Source: an uncultured Oscillospiraceae bacterium
GTDB taxonomy: Bacteria; Bacillota; Clostridia; Oscillospirales; Oscillospiraceae
DNA: 15,826 nucleotides
NCBI GenBank assembly: GCA_910587255.1
Contig: CAJUKT010000062.1
Coordinates: forward strand, 1-15,826
Direction: 5' to 3'
Below the pieces are notes generated by a model that saw nothing but the letters and a program-made list of their open reading frames with translations, was not told the DNA's origin and searched no databases. Below are positions 1 to 6,101 of the stretch, piece by piece. Each line of letters begins with the position of its first letter. Within the stretch, counting starts at the first letter, position 1. Made by a program: the position numbers and the translations under genes.

Positions 1-2
1 GT

Positions 3-119
3 TCTTTGGCCTGGATCAACAATTCCCGCCGTCTTTCCAAAGACTATGAAGTGTCTGTCCGTTCTGCACAAGCTGTTTGCACCATTGCTGCTTTCAGCAC
101 TTTACTCAAGCGGTTTTAG
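3..119 (+). CDS. IS5-family transposase, C-terminal fragment
   Basis: This frame is open from the window edge and stops at TAG 117-119. It reads ...LAWINNSRRLSKDYE... and ends ...FSTLLKRF. The pattern F-x-W-L/I followed by RRLSKDYE and a short hydrophobic helix is the usual C-terminus of IS5-family DDE transposases. It lies just after the catalytic glutamate region, which would be upstream of the window. The stop codon lies 1 bp before the terminal inverted repeat, as expected for a compact IS. Only 38 codons are visible, so nothing can be said about whether this copy is intact. It probably belongs to the same protein whose N-terminus is seen at 15731. Confidence 0.8.
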   Translation, partial: SLAWINNSRRLSKDYEVSVRSAQAVCTIAAFSTLLKRF

Positions 120-120
120 C

Positions 121-136
121 CTATTGGTACAGCTTC
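121..136 (-). repeat. IS terminal inverted repeat, right
   Basis: The 16 bases CTATTGGTACAGCTTC are the perfect reverse complement of GAAGCTGTACCAATAG at 15691-15706. The match ends abruptly on the inner side, so 16 bp looks like the full terminal repeat. It is followed by TTA (137-139), which could be one half of a 3-bp target duplication. Confidence 0.88.
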
Positions 137-610
137 TTAATAACTATATGTGGCTTTGCCGCTGCGATTGCGGAAACGAAATAGTTGTGCTTAGCGGGAA
201 TCTTTTAAAGGGCAATACAAAATCTTGTGGATGTATTCAAAGAAATGATTTGATCGGAAAGCGCTATGGGAAATCACTGGTTGTAGAACGGCTTGATGCT
301 GATGAGCATGGAGACACTGCATATTTGTAAAGAAGGGTTGTCACTTGACCGCATAGATGTAAACGGTGATTATTGCCCCGAAAATTGCCGTTGGACTACG
401 TTGGAAATGCAAGCCCAAAATAAACGGTTGTTGCCATCGAACAAAACGGGCGTTGCGGGCGTATACCTCAAAGGCGGGAAATATGCGGCACAAATTAGCG
501 TGCACGGTAAGAGAATCCACCTGGGAACATTTGGAACAATATCTGAGGCTGCAAAGGCCAGGCGTGATGCGGAATTGAAGTATTGGGGATGGACAAAAAT
601 CCCCGAATAA
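137..610 (+). pseudogene. Degenerate HNH homing endonuclease with AP2 domain
   Basis: Two adjacent frames together give most of a phage HNH-AP2 protein. From 148 the first frame reads a cysteine-rich zinc-knuckle-like segment (WLCRCDCGNE ... KSCGC) and then a second unit start (LIGKRYGK..VVERL...HGD), and ends at TAA 328-330. The second frame takes over near 323 and supplies the latter half of an HNH motif (LSLDRIDVNG, then ENCRW, then QAQNKR) and an AP2 DNA-binding domain (TGVAGVY, KRIHLGTFGT, EAAKARRDAE), ending at TAA 608-610. The first half of the HNH motif, with its catalytic histidines, is missing between these parts, so a deletion plus frameshift is likely. The 5' end is replaced by the IS. 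The gene sits where the N-terminal part of the minor capsid gene should be, as expected for a homing endonuclease or intron insertion. Nuclease activity is not expected. Confidence 0.82.
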
Positions 611-624
611 AAGGGGGTGGTCAA

Positions 625-1104
625 ATGGCAAAATACCCGGATTTTGTAAAATCGTGTGGATACGGTCATGTACAAGGAATCGGGGGGGCCTGACAGGTCA
701 ATTGCCGTCATTAGCACAGCTTTTGGCCGTACATAGAGGGCGTCAGCGAGCGCACATACACCGACGCCGAGCTGGAGGCCATGAAGCCGGAGAACCGCCC
801 CAAGACCGTGTTCGAGGGCCGGGAGTACGACGATTACCAGGCTACCCAGACGCAAAGACGCATCGAGGCCAGCATCCGCAAGCAGAAGCGTCTGAAAACC
901 GCCTATGAATCCGCAGGACTGACGGATGAGGCCACCACCGCTAACATCCGCCTGCGCCGCCTGAACGAGAAGTATCGGGCGTTCAGCAAGGCGGCGGGAC
1001 TGCCGGAGCAGAGGGAGAGGATGAAAGTTTCCTATGTGGATGATGCATCTACAAAGAAAGCGGCGGAACTAAAAATCCTGCGAGATGCGGAAGCACCAAT
1101 CTGA
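625..1104 (+). pseudogene. Minor capsid protein (Phage_min_cap2 type), 3' part with stop codons
   Basis: In intact phages this protein is a minor head component made next to the portal gene. One frame runs from here to 1422. It begins AKYPDFVKSCGYG, continues NCRH, HSFWPYIEGVSERTYTD, then YDDYQATQTQRRIE and an AAGLPEQRER segment, all landmarks of this family. The frame is broken by TGA at 691-693, TAG at 712-714 and TGA at 1102-1104. No frameshift is needed. By family pattern the text should read GGA-NCRH-SFWPY, so the first two stops lie in apparent 9-bp and 6-bp extra segments. A ribosome-site-like AAGGGGGTGG (611-620) precedes ATG 625, giving only a 22-codon peptide. An open stretch from ATG 781 to 1104 could still be translated as a 107-aa fragment. 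The N-terminal two-thirds are absent from the window. Confidence 0.8.
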
Positions 1105-1422
1105 GAAGCCATCCGCCGGGGAGACTATCCGCTGACGATCAATCCAGAAAAGCAGGCGCGGTACATGATGGGAACAGCCCTTCCAGGGCGCAGCGTTATC
1201 ACTGTTTCAATAAAAGAACTACAAGAGATCGTTACTGCGCAGGCGGGGCACGGAAAGATTCGATTTGACAAAAACGGCGTTTGGGATGGGATGGAGAAAA
1301 TTGATGTTGGAAAGATAATAGGCTATACAGTGAACCGAGAAAATGTTATAATAGAAACAACAAGAGTAAAAATCCACTATAGCAAAACTGGGGTTCATGT
1401 TGTTCCGTATTCTGGGAGGTAG
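1105..1422 (+). pseudogene. Polymorphic toxin type 50 domain, C-terminal tail of the minor capsid gene
   Basis: Directly after the TGA at 1102-1104, and in the same frame, the sequence continues EAIRRGDYPLTINPEKQARY ... GRS ... LQEIV ... WDGMEKIDVGKIIGY ... KIHYSKTGVHVVP and ends at TAG 1420-1422. INPEKQ-x-R near the start and IHYSK-x-G-x-H-x-VP at the end are the hallmarks of the polymorphic toxin type 50 (Ntox50) domain, predicted to be an RNase and known as a C-terminal fusion on phage minor capsid proteins. The position after INPEKQAR, usually His, is Tyr here. ATG 1165 or 1168 would start an 84-85 aa open frame, but it would lack the INPEKQ motif. The domain is therefore probably not made as an active toxin. 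Family match is from memory of the motif. Confidence 0.72.
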
Positions 1423-1427
1423 TTGCA

Positions 1428-1646
1428 ATGAAAATTGAGAATCCTGACCAATACCGGGGGAAAATTATCCGGGTTTATTTTCTGGATGGACACGCTCCTA
1501 TTGATGGAGAATATGATGGTTTTACTCCAGAATATGATGATCCTGACGGAAGAGCAAATATCAGCGTTGATCCTGTGGAGGAAAGCGGATGGGGATACGA
1601 TTTGTATGAGGATGAAATTGAACGAATCGAAATCATCGATGGATAA
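1428..1646 (+). CDS. Small acidic protein, possible partner of the toxin 50 domain
   Basis: This 72-aa protein starts at ATG 1428 behind GGGAGG (about 10 bp upstream), 5 bp after the toxin-domain frame ends. It is rich in Asp and Glu and reads MKIENPDQYRGKIIRVYFLDG ... YDLYEDEIERIEIIDG. A beta-strand pattern with regularly spaced V/I and a closing acidic segment suggests a small SH3-like barrel. I recognise it as a recurring small phage protein in this position but know no function. Its place immediately after a toxin-type domain and its acidity would fit an immunity protein, which is inference only. It overlaps the next gene by 8 bp, so the two are translationally coupled. Confidence 0.68.
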   Translation: MKIENPDQYRGKIIRVYFLDGHAPIDGEYDGFTPEYDDPDGRANISVDPVEESGWGYDLYEDEIERIEIIDG

Positions 1647-1785
1647 AAAAACCATCCAGGCGGCGGAAGCTGTGCTTGCCAAAGGCTATTGCGTAGAGCT
1701 ACGGCCTGTCAAAGGCGGCATAAAGGTCATTCAGGTGATCCGCCAGCAGATTACGGAAAAACTGAACAAAGTGCCGTCTCCCTAA
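1639..1785 (+). CDS. Small conserved phage protein, 48 aa
   Basis: The frame starts at ATG 1639, which overlaps the end of the previous gene (ATGGATAA), and ends at TAA 1783-1785. The protein is MDKKTIQAAEAVLAKGYCVE... with a basic C-terminal half (VKGGIKVIQVIRQQITEKL). It looks like a helix followed by a short beta-hairpin of the pattern VEL-x-PVK-x-G-x-KVI. Similar tiny proteins are common upstream of scaffold genes in phages of this type. Function is unknown. It is the last gene before the terminator at 1806. Confidence 0.62.
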   Translation: MDKKTIQAAEAVLAKGYCVELRPVKGGIKVIQVIRQQITEKLNKVPSP

Positions 1786-1805
1786 GCGTTGGGAGCGAAG
1801 AGCCG

Positions 1806-1856
1806 AGCGAGGTTGATTGTTGCAGATTTGCAGCAGTTGACCTCGCTTTTTCTTTT
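1806..1856 (+). terminator. Intrinsic terminator between minor capsid block and scaffold gene
   Basis: AGCGAGGT (1806-1813) pairs perfectly with ACCTCGCT (1840-1847). Inside it a second stem can form between TGTTGCA (1818-1824) and TGCAGCA (1829-1835), with one G-U pair and a GATT loop. The outer stem runs straight into the T-rich tract TTTTTCTTTT (1847-1856). It would end transcription coming from the upstream genes. Confidence 0.75.
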
Positions 1857-1975
1857 GGTAAAACCCGCGAAGCATTGCTGCTTTTATAAAATTTTGACCG
1901 ATCCGATGTCGCAAAACTACGGGACAGCAGTGGATGCGACCCACGCGAAAAAAGCGAAGCTGTGAAGGAGTTACC
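1857..1975 (+). promoter_or_regulatory. Leader region of the scaffold-to-tail operon
   Basis: This is non-coding sequence between the terminator and the scaffold gene. A promoter is expected because the terminator separates the two units, but I see no convincing -35/-10 pair. TATAAA (1885-1890) lacks a -35 at proper spacing, and TTGACC (1894-1899) lacks a good -10. A 6-bp inverted repeat GTCGCA (1908-1913) / TGCGAC (1935-1940) could form a weak hairpin. The ribosome site GAAGGAG (1964-1970) fixes ATG 1976 as the scaffold start. Confidence 0.35.
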
Positions 1976-2602
1976 ATGACACGCGAATTTCTGAAGAACC
2001 TGGGCCTGGAGGATGCCGCCATCGACACCATTTTGAATGAGAACATGGCGGACATCGGGAAGGAAAAGGCCAAGACCACCACAGCAAAAGCGGACCTTGC
2101 GGACGCGCAGGGGAAGCTCGCCGACGCTCAGTCGGAGATGGAGACGCTGAAAAAGGCCGGGGGCGATGCCGCCGCCGTTCAGCAGCAGCTCACCGAGCTG
2201 CAGGCCAAGTACGACAAGGACACCGGCGACCTTCGCGCGCAGCTGGCAGACTGGGACTACGCCGACGCCATCGGCAAGGCAATCACCGGCAAGGGGCTCA
2301 AGTTCAGCTCCAAGAGCGCGGAGCGGGCCTTTACCGCCGCCCTGAAGGAGCAGAAGCTGGAGCTGAAGGACGGCGAGCTTTCCGGCCTGGACGACTTCAT
2401 CAAGGCCCAGAAGGAGGCGGACCCGGAGGCTTTCGCGCCGGACAAGGCCCCGCCCCGGTTCGTTACCGGGTCCGGCAACGGCGGCGGGCATGGCGAGCCG
2501 CTGGAGAATGTGCCGGAGAATGTCCGGATCGCGAAGGAAATGGGCGCCGCAAGAGCGGCCAGCGCCAGCGCAACCAACGATGTGTTGAAAAATTATCTGT
2601 AA
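1976..2602 (+). CDS. Phage scaffolding protein (Phage_GP20 family)
   Basis: This 208-aa protein directs capsid assembly and is lost from the mature head. It begins MTREFLKNLGLEDAAIDTIL, the typical N-terminus of Phage_GP20 scaffolds. A long charged coiled coil follows (about residues 25-95, rich in K, E, A and Q, with KADLADAQGKLADAQSEME repeats). The C-terminal half is flexible and Gly/Pro/Ala-rich, ending in a short helix likely to contact the capsid protein. ATG 1976 has GAAGGAG 5 bp upstream. An earlier in-frame ATG at 1934 has no such site and would add an unrelated leader. It sits two genes before the major capsid protein, the standard place. Confidence 0.92.
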   Translation: MTREFLKNLGLEDAAIDTILNENMADIGKEKAKTTTAKADLADAQGKLADAQSEMETLKKAGGDAAAVQQQLTELQAKYDKDTGDLRAQLADWDYADAIGKAITGKGLKFSSKSAERAFTAALKEQKLELKDGELSGLDDFIKAQKEADPEAFAPDKAPPRFVTGSGNGGGHGEPLENVPENVRIAKEMGAARAASASATNDVLKNYL

Positions 2603-2614
2603 AGGAGCGGACCA

Positions 2615-2959
2615 ATGAAGTTTAAAGCGACAGAAGTGGGCGGGACCGTTGAAATCCTCGCGTCAGACGATTATGACGCAATCCCGTTCACAGTGACCGA
2701 GGCCAACGCCGTCAAGGCGGGTACGCCCATGACCCTCCAGGGCAAGAAGACCGCTTCCGCCACAGCCAACGGCATTCTGCTGTATGACGTGGACCCGGCG
2801 GAGAATCCCAGCGCCGCCCTGGTGGTCCGGGGCATCATCGACCAGAAGAAGGCGGAGAAGCATTCCGGCGTGACCTATGACGCCGCCGCGCTGAAGACGG
2901 CGGTCCCAGGGATCGTGCTCCGCGACAACATCGGCGTCAACGCCGCCGACACGGAGTAA
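2615..2959 (+). CDS. Small head protein, probably decoration or head-stabilising
   Basis: This 114-aa protein starts at ATG 2615 behind AAAGGAG. It is mostly beta-strand with many Ala, Val and Thr residues: after a strand pair comes PFTVTEANAVKAGTPMTLQG, then a beta-rich core with YDVDP, then VVRGIIDQKKAEKHSG and PGIVLRDNIG. The gene lies between scaffold and capsid genes, where lambda-like phages with an E-type capsid protein place their decoration protein (gpD in lambda). I infer a head decoration or stabilising role from position and fold style. I cannot identify a catalytic motif or a specific family with certainty. Confidence 0.7.
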   Translation: MKFKATEVGGTVEILASDDYDAIPFTVTEANAVKAGTPMTLQGKKTASATANGILLYDVDPAENPSAALVVRGIIDQKKAEKHSGVTYDAAALKTAVPGIVLRDNIGVNAADTE

Positions 2960-2969
2960 GGAGGATCAT

Positions 2970-4091
2970 ATGGACCCGAGAGCGTTTTTTACCCCCGCCG
3001 CCATCGCGGCGCAGTGGAACGAGGCGGCATCCAACCGCATTCCCTACCTGGGCGCAGGGCTGTTTCCCTCAAAGAAAAAAGCAGGCCTCGATCTGAGCTG
3101 GCTGAAAGGCTCCAAAGGCCTTCCTGTATCCCTGATGCCCTCCACCTTTGACGCGAAAGCCACCTTCCGGGACCGCATCGGCTTCAGCAAGATCGAGACT
3201 GAGATGCCCTTCTTCCGCGAGGGCTTCAAGATCAAGGAAAAGGACCGGCAGGAGCTGCTTCGTGTGGAGGATTCCAACGATCCCTATGCGCGGGCTGTCA
3301 TCGAGCGGGTCTTTGACGATGCCAACAACCTGATCACTGGCGCAAACGTGGTACCTGAGCGAATGATCATGCAGCTGCTGTTCCCCCAGGATGGCAACGC
3401 CGGTATCGTCATCAAAGCAAACGGTGTGGAATATGTCTACAATTACGACCCCAAGGGGACGTGGAAGTCCAATAACTACATCGAGCTGTCCGGCGCGGAC
3501 CTGTGGAGCGCGTCCGCCACAGCGGACCCCTTTGCGGTATTCAAGGCGGCAAAAGACAAAATCCGAAGCAATACCGGGACCGACATGACCATCGCCGTGA
3601 TGAACACGGCTACATTCAATATGCTAGCGAAGACCGAGGCGGTGAAAAATCGGTATCTGACCACCAGCGGCCTGACCCTGGGTTACCTGACGGACGATGA
3701 GGTTAAGAACGTGGTCAGCGGCACGTCCCGCATTCGGATCGCCATCTATGACAAGCAGTACAAGGACGAGAGCGGCATTGCCCACGCCTTTGTGCCGGAC
3801 GGCTACGTGGCGATGATTCCCCCCGGTGACCTGGGCGGAACGTGGTACGGCACCACGCCGGAAGAGGCGGACCTGATCGCGTCTCCTACAGCGGAGGTGG
3901 AGCTGGTCAACACCGGCGTGGCCATCACCAGAATTGTCGAGGAGCATCCCGTAAACACCAATATCTTTGCCTCCGAGATCGTACTGCCCTCCTATGAGCG
4001 AATGGACGAGGTGGCTGTTATCAAGGTCGCAGGGGAGAGCGCTGCCGCCCTGGCCGCAGAGGAGAACGTTCAGAAAACCCGGACCAAGTAA
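2970..4091 (+). CDS. Major capsid protein (phage lambda gpE-like family)
   Basis: This 373-aa protein forms the head shell. Family landmarks are MPFFREGFKIKEKDRQELLR (around residues 72-91), the helix with DDANNLITGANVVPERMIMQ, the internal beta region NGVEYVYNYD, and the C-terminal TNIFASEIVLPSYERMDEV segment. This layout and length match the lambda gpE-type capsid family (Phage_cap_E, about 340-370 aa). ATG 2970 has GTAAGGAGG close upstream, 10 bp after the previous stop. Downstream genes are the head-tail connectors. No truncation or frameshift is visible. Confidence 0.93.
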   Translation: MDPRAFFTPAAIAAQWNEAASNRIPYLGAGLFPSKKKAGLDLSWLKGSKGLPVSLMPSTFDAKATFRDRIGFSKIETEMPFFREGFKIKEKDRQELLRVEDSNDPYARAVIERVFDDANNLITGANVVPERMIMQLLFPQDGNAGIVIKANGVEYVYNYDPKGTWKSNNYIELSGADLWSASATADPFAVFKAAKDKIRSNTGTDMTIAVMNTATFNMLAKTEAVKNRYLTTSGLTLGYLTDDEVKNVVSGTSRIRIAIYDKQYKDESGIAHAFVPDGYVAMIPPGDLGGTWYGTTPEEADLIASPTAEVELVNTGVAITRIVEEHPVNTNIFASEIVLPSYERMDEVAVIKVAGESAAALAAEENVQKTRTK

Positions 4092-4108
4092 GAGAGGAGG
4101 CCCGCCGG

Positions 4109-4531
4109 ATGGCCTACGCAGACTATGATTTTTATCTGAACACCTACTTCGGGAACGCTGTTCCCGAAGAGGACTTCCCCCGGCTGTCTGAGCGGGCCTC
4201 TGACTATATCAGGGCGGCGACAGAAGGATTGTCCGATACTGTGGACGGCTTGGCGATGGAGGCCGTCAAAAAGGCCGTGTGCGCCGTGGCGGAGGCGCTT
4301 CTTGATGAGGAGATCATGACCGCCACGGCATTCAGCGGCGGGCAGGCCGTTTCCAGCGAGACGGTAGGGGGGTGGAGCAGAAGCTACCGCGCCGCCTCCC
4401 TAGCCTCCGCTGACGTGGAGTATATCGAAAATCGGAAGCGGGACGCGCTGCTGCTGTACCTGGGCCATCTTCCCGCCTTCGCGCCGATGTTCAGAGTGAG
4501 GAGTTATCCATGCACACACAGGACAAAATGA
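4109..4531 (+). CDS. Head-tail connector protein, gp6-like
   Basis: This 140-aa, mostly helical protein starts at ATG 4109 behind GAGGAGG. It reads YADYDFYLNTYFG, PRLSERASDYIRAATEG, then VKKAVCAVAEALLDEE and ENRKRDALLLYLGHL. This helix pattern is that of the head-tail adaptor that docks under the portal in siphoviruses. The last residues (after about 125) look unusual, with a Cys/Arg/Thr tail that overlaps the next open frame by 22 bp. The ancestral end may have been altered when the accessory gene downstream arrived. Confidence 0.82.
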   Translation: MAYADYDFYLNTYFGNAVPEEDFPRLSERASDYIRAATEGLSDTVDGLAMEAVKKAVCAVAEALLDEEIMTATAFSGGQAVSSETVGGWSRSYRAASLASADVEYIENRKRDALLLYLGHLPAFAPMFRVRSYPCTHRTK

Positions 4532-4878
4532 AACTTCCAACTGTGGATTATGAAAAATATCCGCTGGCTGCATTTGAAACTTGGAATGTACTTCCAGACC
4601 ACACATTAAGAAAGGGGATTACCATGGAACTGAAAGACACTGTAAAACTGATGGAAAGCACTGACTACAAAGAGCGTTTCAAGACGGAGTATGAGCAACT
4701 GCGCATCCGCTTCGAGAAGCCGAATGCCATGCTGGGCAAGTGGGACGCTGGCACTCTGGAGTTTACCCCTACCTGCCCGAGAAGCACTTATAACATCCAA
4801 ATTCGGGCTATGGCGGACTATCTGGCAGCCCTGGAGGCACGGGCAATTATGGAGGGTGTCTCCCTTTCTGAGGCTTAA
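4510..4878 (+). CDS. crAss001_48-related small phage protein (accessory gene)
   Basis: The core, from Met 39 onward, reads ELKDTVKLM ... YKERFKTEYEQLRIRFEKPNAMLGKWDAGTLEFTPTCPRSTYNIQIRAMADYLAALEARAIMEGVSLSEA. The pattern of a Y-x-E-L helix, M-L-x-K-[YW]-DAGTL-x-F-x-PTCP and a final Y-L-x-x-L-x-x-R-A helix is that of the small crAss001_48-related proteins widespread in gut phages; function unknown. Two starts are possible. ATG 4510 has GAGGAG 6 bp upstream and gives 122 aa. ATG 4624 has AAAGGGG upstream and gives 84 aa, the usual family length. The extra 38 residues (PTVDYEKYPLAAFETWNV...) are unfamiliar and AT-rich. The gene separates two connector genes normally adjacent, so it looks like an inserted accessory gene. 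Confidence 0.72.
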   Translation: MHTQDKMKLPTVDYEKYPLAAFETWNVLPDHTLRKGITMELKDTVKLMESTDYKERFKTEYEQLRIRFEKPNAMLGKWDAGTLEFTPTCPRSTYNIQIRAMADYLAALEARAIMEGVSLSEA

Positions 4879-4879
4879 A

Positions 4880-5368
4880 GTGTCTCACAGGATGAACTCT
4901 CCCCGCCGCATGAATGCCGTCCGTGACCCGACTATGTTCCCCCACACCGCAACCTTGTACCAGCAGGAGACGGTCATTGACAACAAGCTAAATGAGACCA
5001 CGGTCAACCACATCACCGTCCTGCACGGCGTCCTCCTAATTGCTTCCAAGGCCGCAAACGTGCGGGCCACGGGGCTGGAGGGCGCGGACGCGGTAAACCT
5101 GCATATCCCCTTCGGCGTCAAGGCCGTGGACGGCGTGACCGGGGAGGAAAAGACCTATGTTGACCCGGTGGAGGGCTGGAAGAAGGAACAGGATAAGTCC
5201 AAGGTCTGGACCATCGCCATTGGCACTGTATTTGTCAAGGACAGGGTGGTTCTTCCTGATGCAACCCGCACTGTTCTGGAGCTGGGCTATGACGATGTGT
5301 ACCAGGTGACGAAGGTTGACAAGCTGGATTTTGGCGGAATGCCACACTGGGAAGTAGGCGGAAACTGA
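4880..5368 (+). CDS. Minor capsid protein / head completion protein (Minor_capsid_1-like)
   Basis: This 162-aa protein most likely closes the head or forms the stopper ring below the connector. It contains FPHTATLYQQ near the start, VNHITVLHGVLL, then a beta-rich body (NLHIPFGVKA, WTIAIGTVFVKDRVVLPDA) and a C-terminal VYQVTKVDKLDFGGMPHWEVGG. This is the typical pattern of the small beta-barrel minor capsid proteins of A118-like phages. The start is uncertain. GTG 4880 has GAGG (4870-4873) 6 bp upstream and lies 1 bp after the previous stop, while ATG 4892 and ATG 4910 have no site at proper distance. I chose GTG 4880 for that reason. Confidence 0.78.
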   Translation: MSHRMNSPRRMNAVRDPTMFPHTATLYQQETVIDNKLNETTVNHITVLHGVLLIASKAANVRATGLEGADAVNLHIPFGVKAVDGVTGEEKTYVDPVEGWKKEQDKSKVWTIAIGTVFVKDRVVLPDATRTVLELGYDDVYQVTKVDKLDFGGMPHWEVGGN

Positions 5369-5369
5369 T

Positions 5370-5672
5370 ATGAAAAAACTATTTATTTCGCAGCCCATGA
5401 ATGGGAAAACAGATGATGAGATTCTCGCTGAACGTGCAAACGCGATTCAGGCGGTGCGGGATTCCGCAGGGGAGGAAATAGAAGTAATTAACAGCTTTTT
5501 CCAGGACGCCCCTTCTGAGGCGCGTCCTCTCTGGTATCTGGGAAAATCTCTGGAACTTCTGTCTGAAGCTGACATCGCCTATTTTGCACCAGGGTGGGAA
5601 AAAATGCGCGGATGTCGCATTGAAAACCAGTGCGCCAAGGAATACGGAATTGAGCGAATTATCGAGGCATAG
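5370..5672 (+). CDS. DUF4406 protein, nucleoside deoxyribosyltransferase-like
   Basis: This 100-aa protein starts KKLFISQPMNGKTDDEILAE, then VINSFFQDAPSEARPLWYLG, SLELLSEADIAYFAPGW and ARGC-like RGCRIENQCAKEYGIE. This is the complete DUF4406 pattern, a small Rossmann-like fold related to nucleoside 2-deoxyribosyltransferases. The FISQPM-G start, the D-x-[AV]-x-F strand end and the GC-x-I-E motif are all present. Substrate and role in phages are unknown; nucleotide metabolism is a guess from the fold. It lies 1 bp after the previous gene and is AT-richer than the structural genes, which suggests an acquired accessory gene that uses the operon's transcription. Confidence 0.83.
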   Translation: MKKLFISQPMNGKTDDEILAERANAIQAVRDSAGEEIEVINSFFQDAPSEARPLWYLGKSLELLSEADIAYFAPGWEKMRGCRIENQCAKEYGIERIIEA

Positions 5673-5678
5673 CCAAGT

Positions 5679-6101
5679 ATGAGCTACCTCAAAATCAGCA
5701 TGAAGGACAACTTCTCTGTCCCCCTGATGAAGAAATTGCAGCGGGCGGGGCCGAGGGCGGCGCACGCTGTTGCGGTGCAGATTGAGAGCGATACAGAGCC
5801 GTTTGTTCCCGCCCGCACAAAGTCCACGGTCAACGGAACACAGGTTGTTGACAGTTCTGTTATTTACCGTGGGCCGAACTCCAGAATGCTGTACAACGGA
5901 AAACTCATGATTGACCCGAATACCGGCAGCGCGTGGGCACGAAAGGGCGCAACAAAAGTTGTTACCGGGAAAGACCTAAATATCAGCACAGCAGTACACA
6001 GTCAAGCACAATCCCACTGGTTTGAAGCATCTAAGTCCCAAGACATGGAAAAGTGGGAGCGTGTGGCAGGGAGGGCGATAGACCGTGAGTTTGACAAGTG
6101 A
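5679..6101 (+). CDS. Minor capsid protein (Minor_capsid_2-like), head-tail joining
   Basis: This 140-aa protein has the family layout: an N-terminal helix, FVPARTKS, then SSVIYRGPNSRMLYNGKLMI, DPNTGSAWARKGA and SQAQSHWFEASKSQ with a final basic helix. In intact members the segment around residue 40 reads VPxDTGAL and the conserved Y-x-G-K-L-M-x-D-P-x-TGS is kept as here. The protein is thought to sit at the head-tail joint. GAGG lies 11 bp before ATG 5679. Its end overlaps the next gene by 17 bp. Confidence 0.83.
   Translation: MSYLKISMKDNFSVPLMKKLQRAGPRAAHAVAVQIESDTEPFVPARTKSTVNGTQVVDSSVIYRGPNSRMLYNGKLMIDPNTGSAWARKGATKVVTGKDLNISTAVHSQAQSHWFEASKSQDMEKWERVAGRAIDREFDK

Larger units (their letters stand above)
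1..136 (+). mobile_element. Right end of an IS5-family insertion sequence
   Basis: This is the right-hand 136 bp of an insertion sequence. It holds the last codons of the transposase followed by a terminal inverted repeat at 121-136. The repeat is the exact reverse complement of the first 16 bp of the IS that starts at 15691, so both window ends carry the same IS type in the same orientation. The base triplet TTA (137-139) directly follows the IS, and TTA (15688-15690) directly precedes the other copy. This fits an IS5-type element that targets or duplicates a TNA site. The IS end cuts into a homing-endonuclease gene. Family assignment rests on the transposase ends, not on a database match. 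Confidence 0.85.

Noticed and set aside
46..147. N-terminal extension of the HNH protein back to ATG 46
   Set aside because: Up to 136 this is IS sequence read out of frame; the transposase C-terminus in the neighbouring frame explains it.
625..1104. Recoded stop codons (alternative genetic code) to explain the minor capsid frame
   Set aside because: Both TGA and TAG would need recoding, and all other genes in the window end normally at TGA, TAG or TAA with no internal ones. Decay is simpler.
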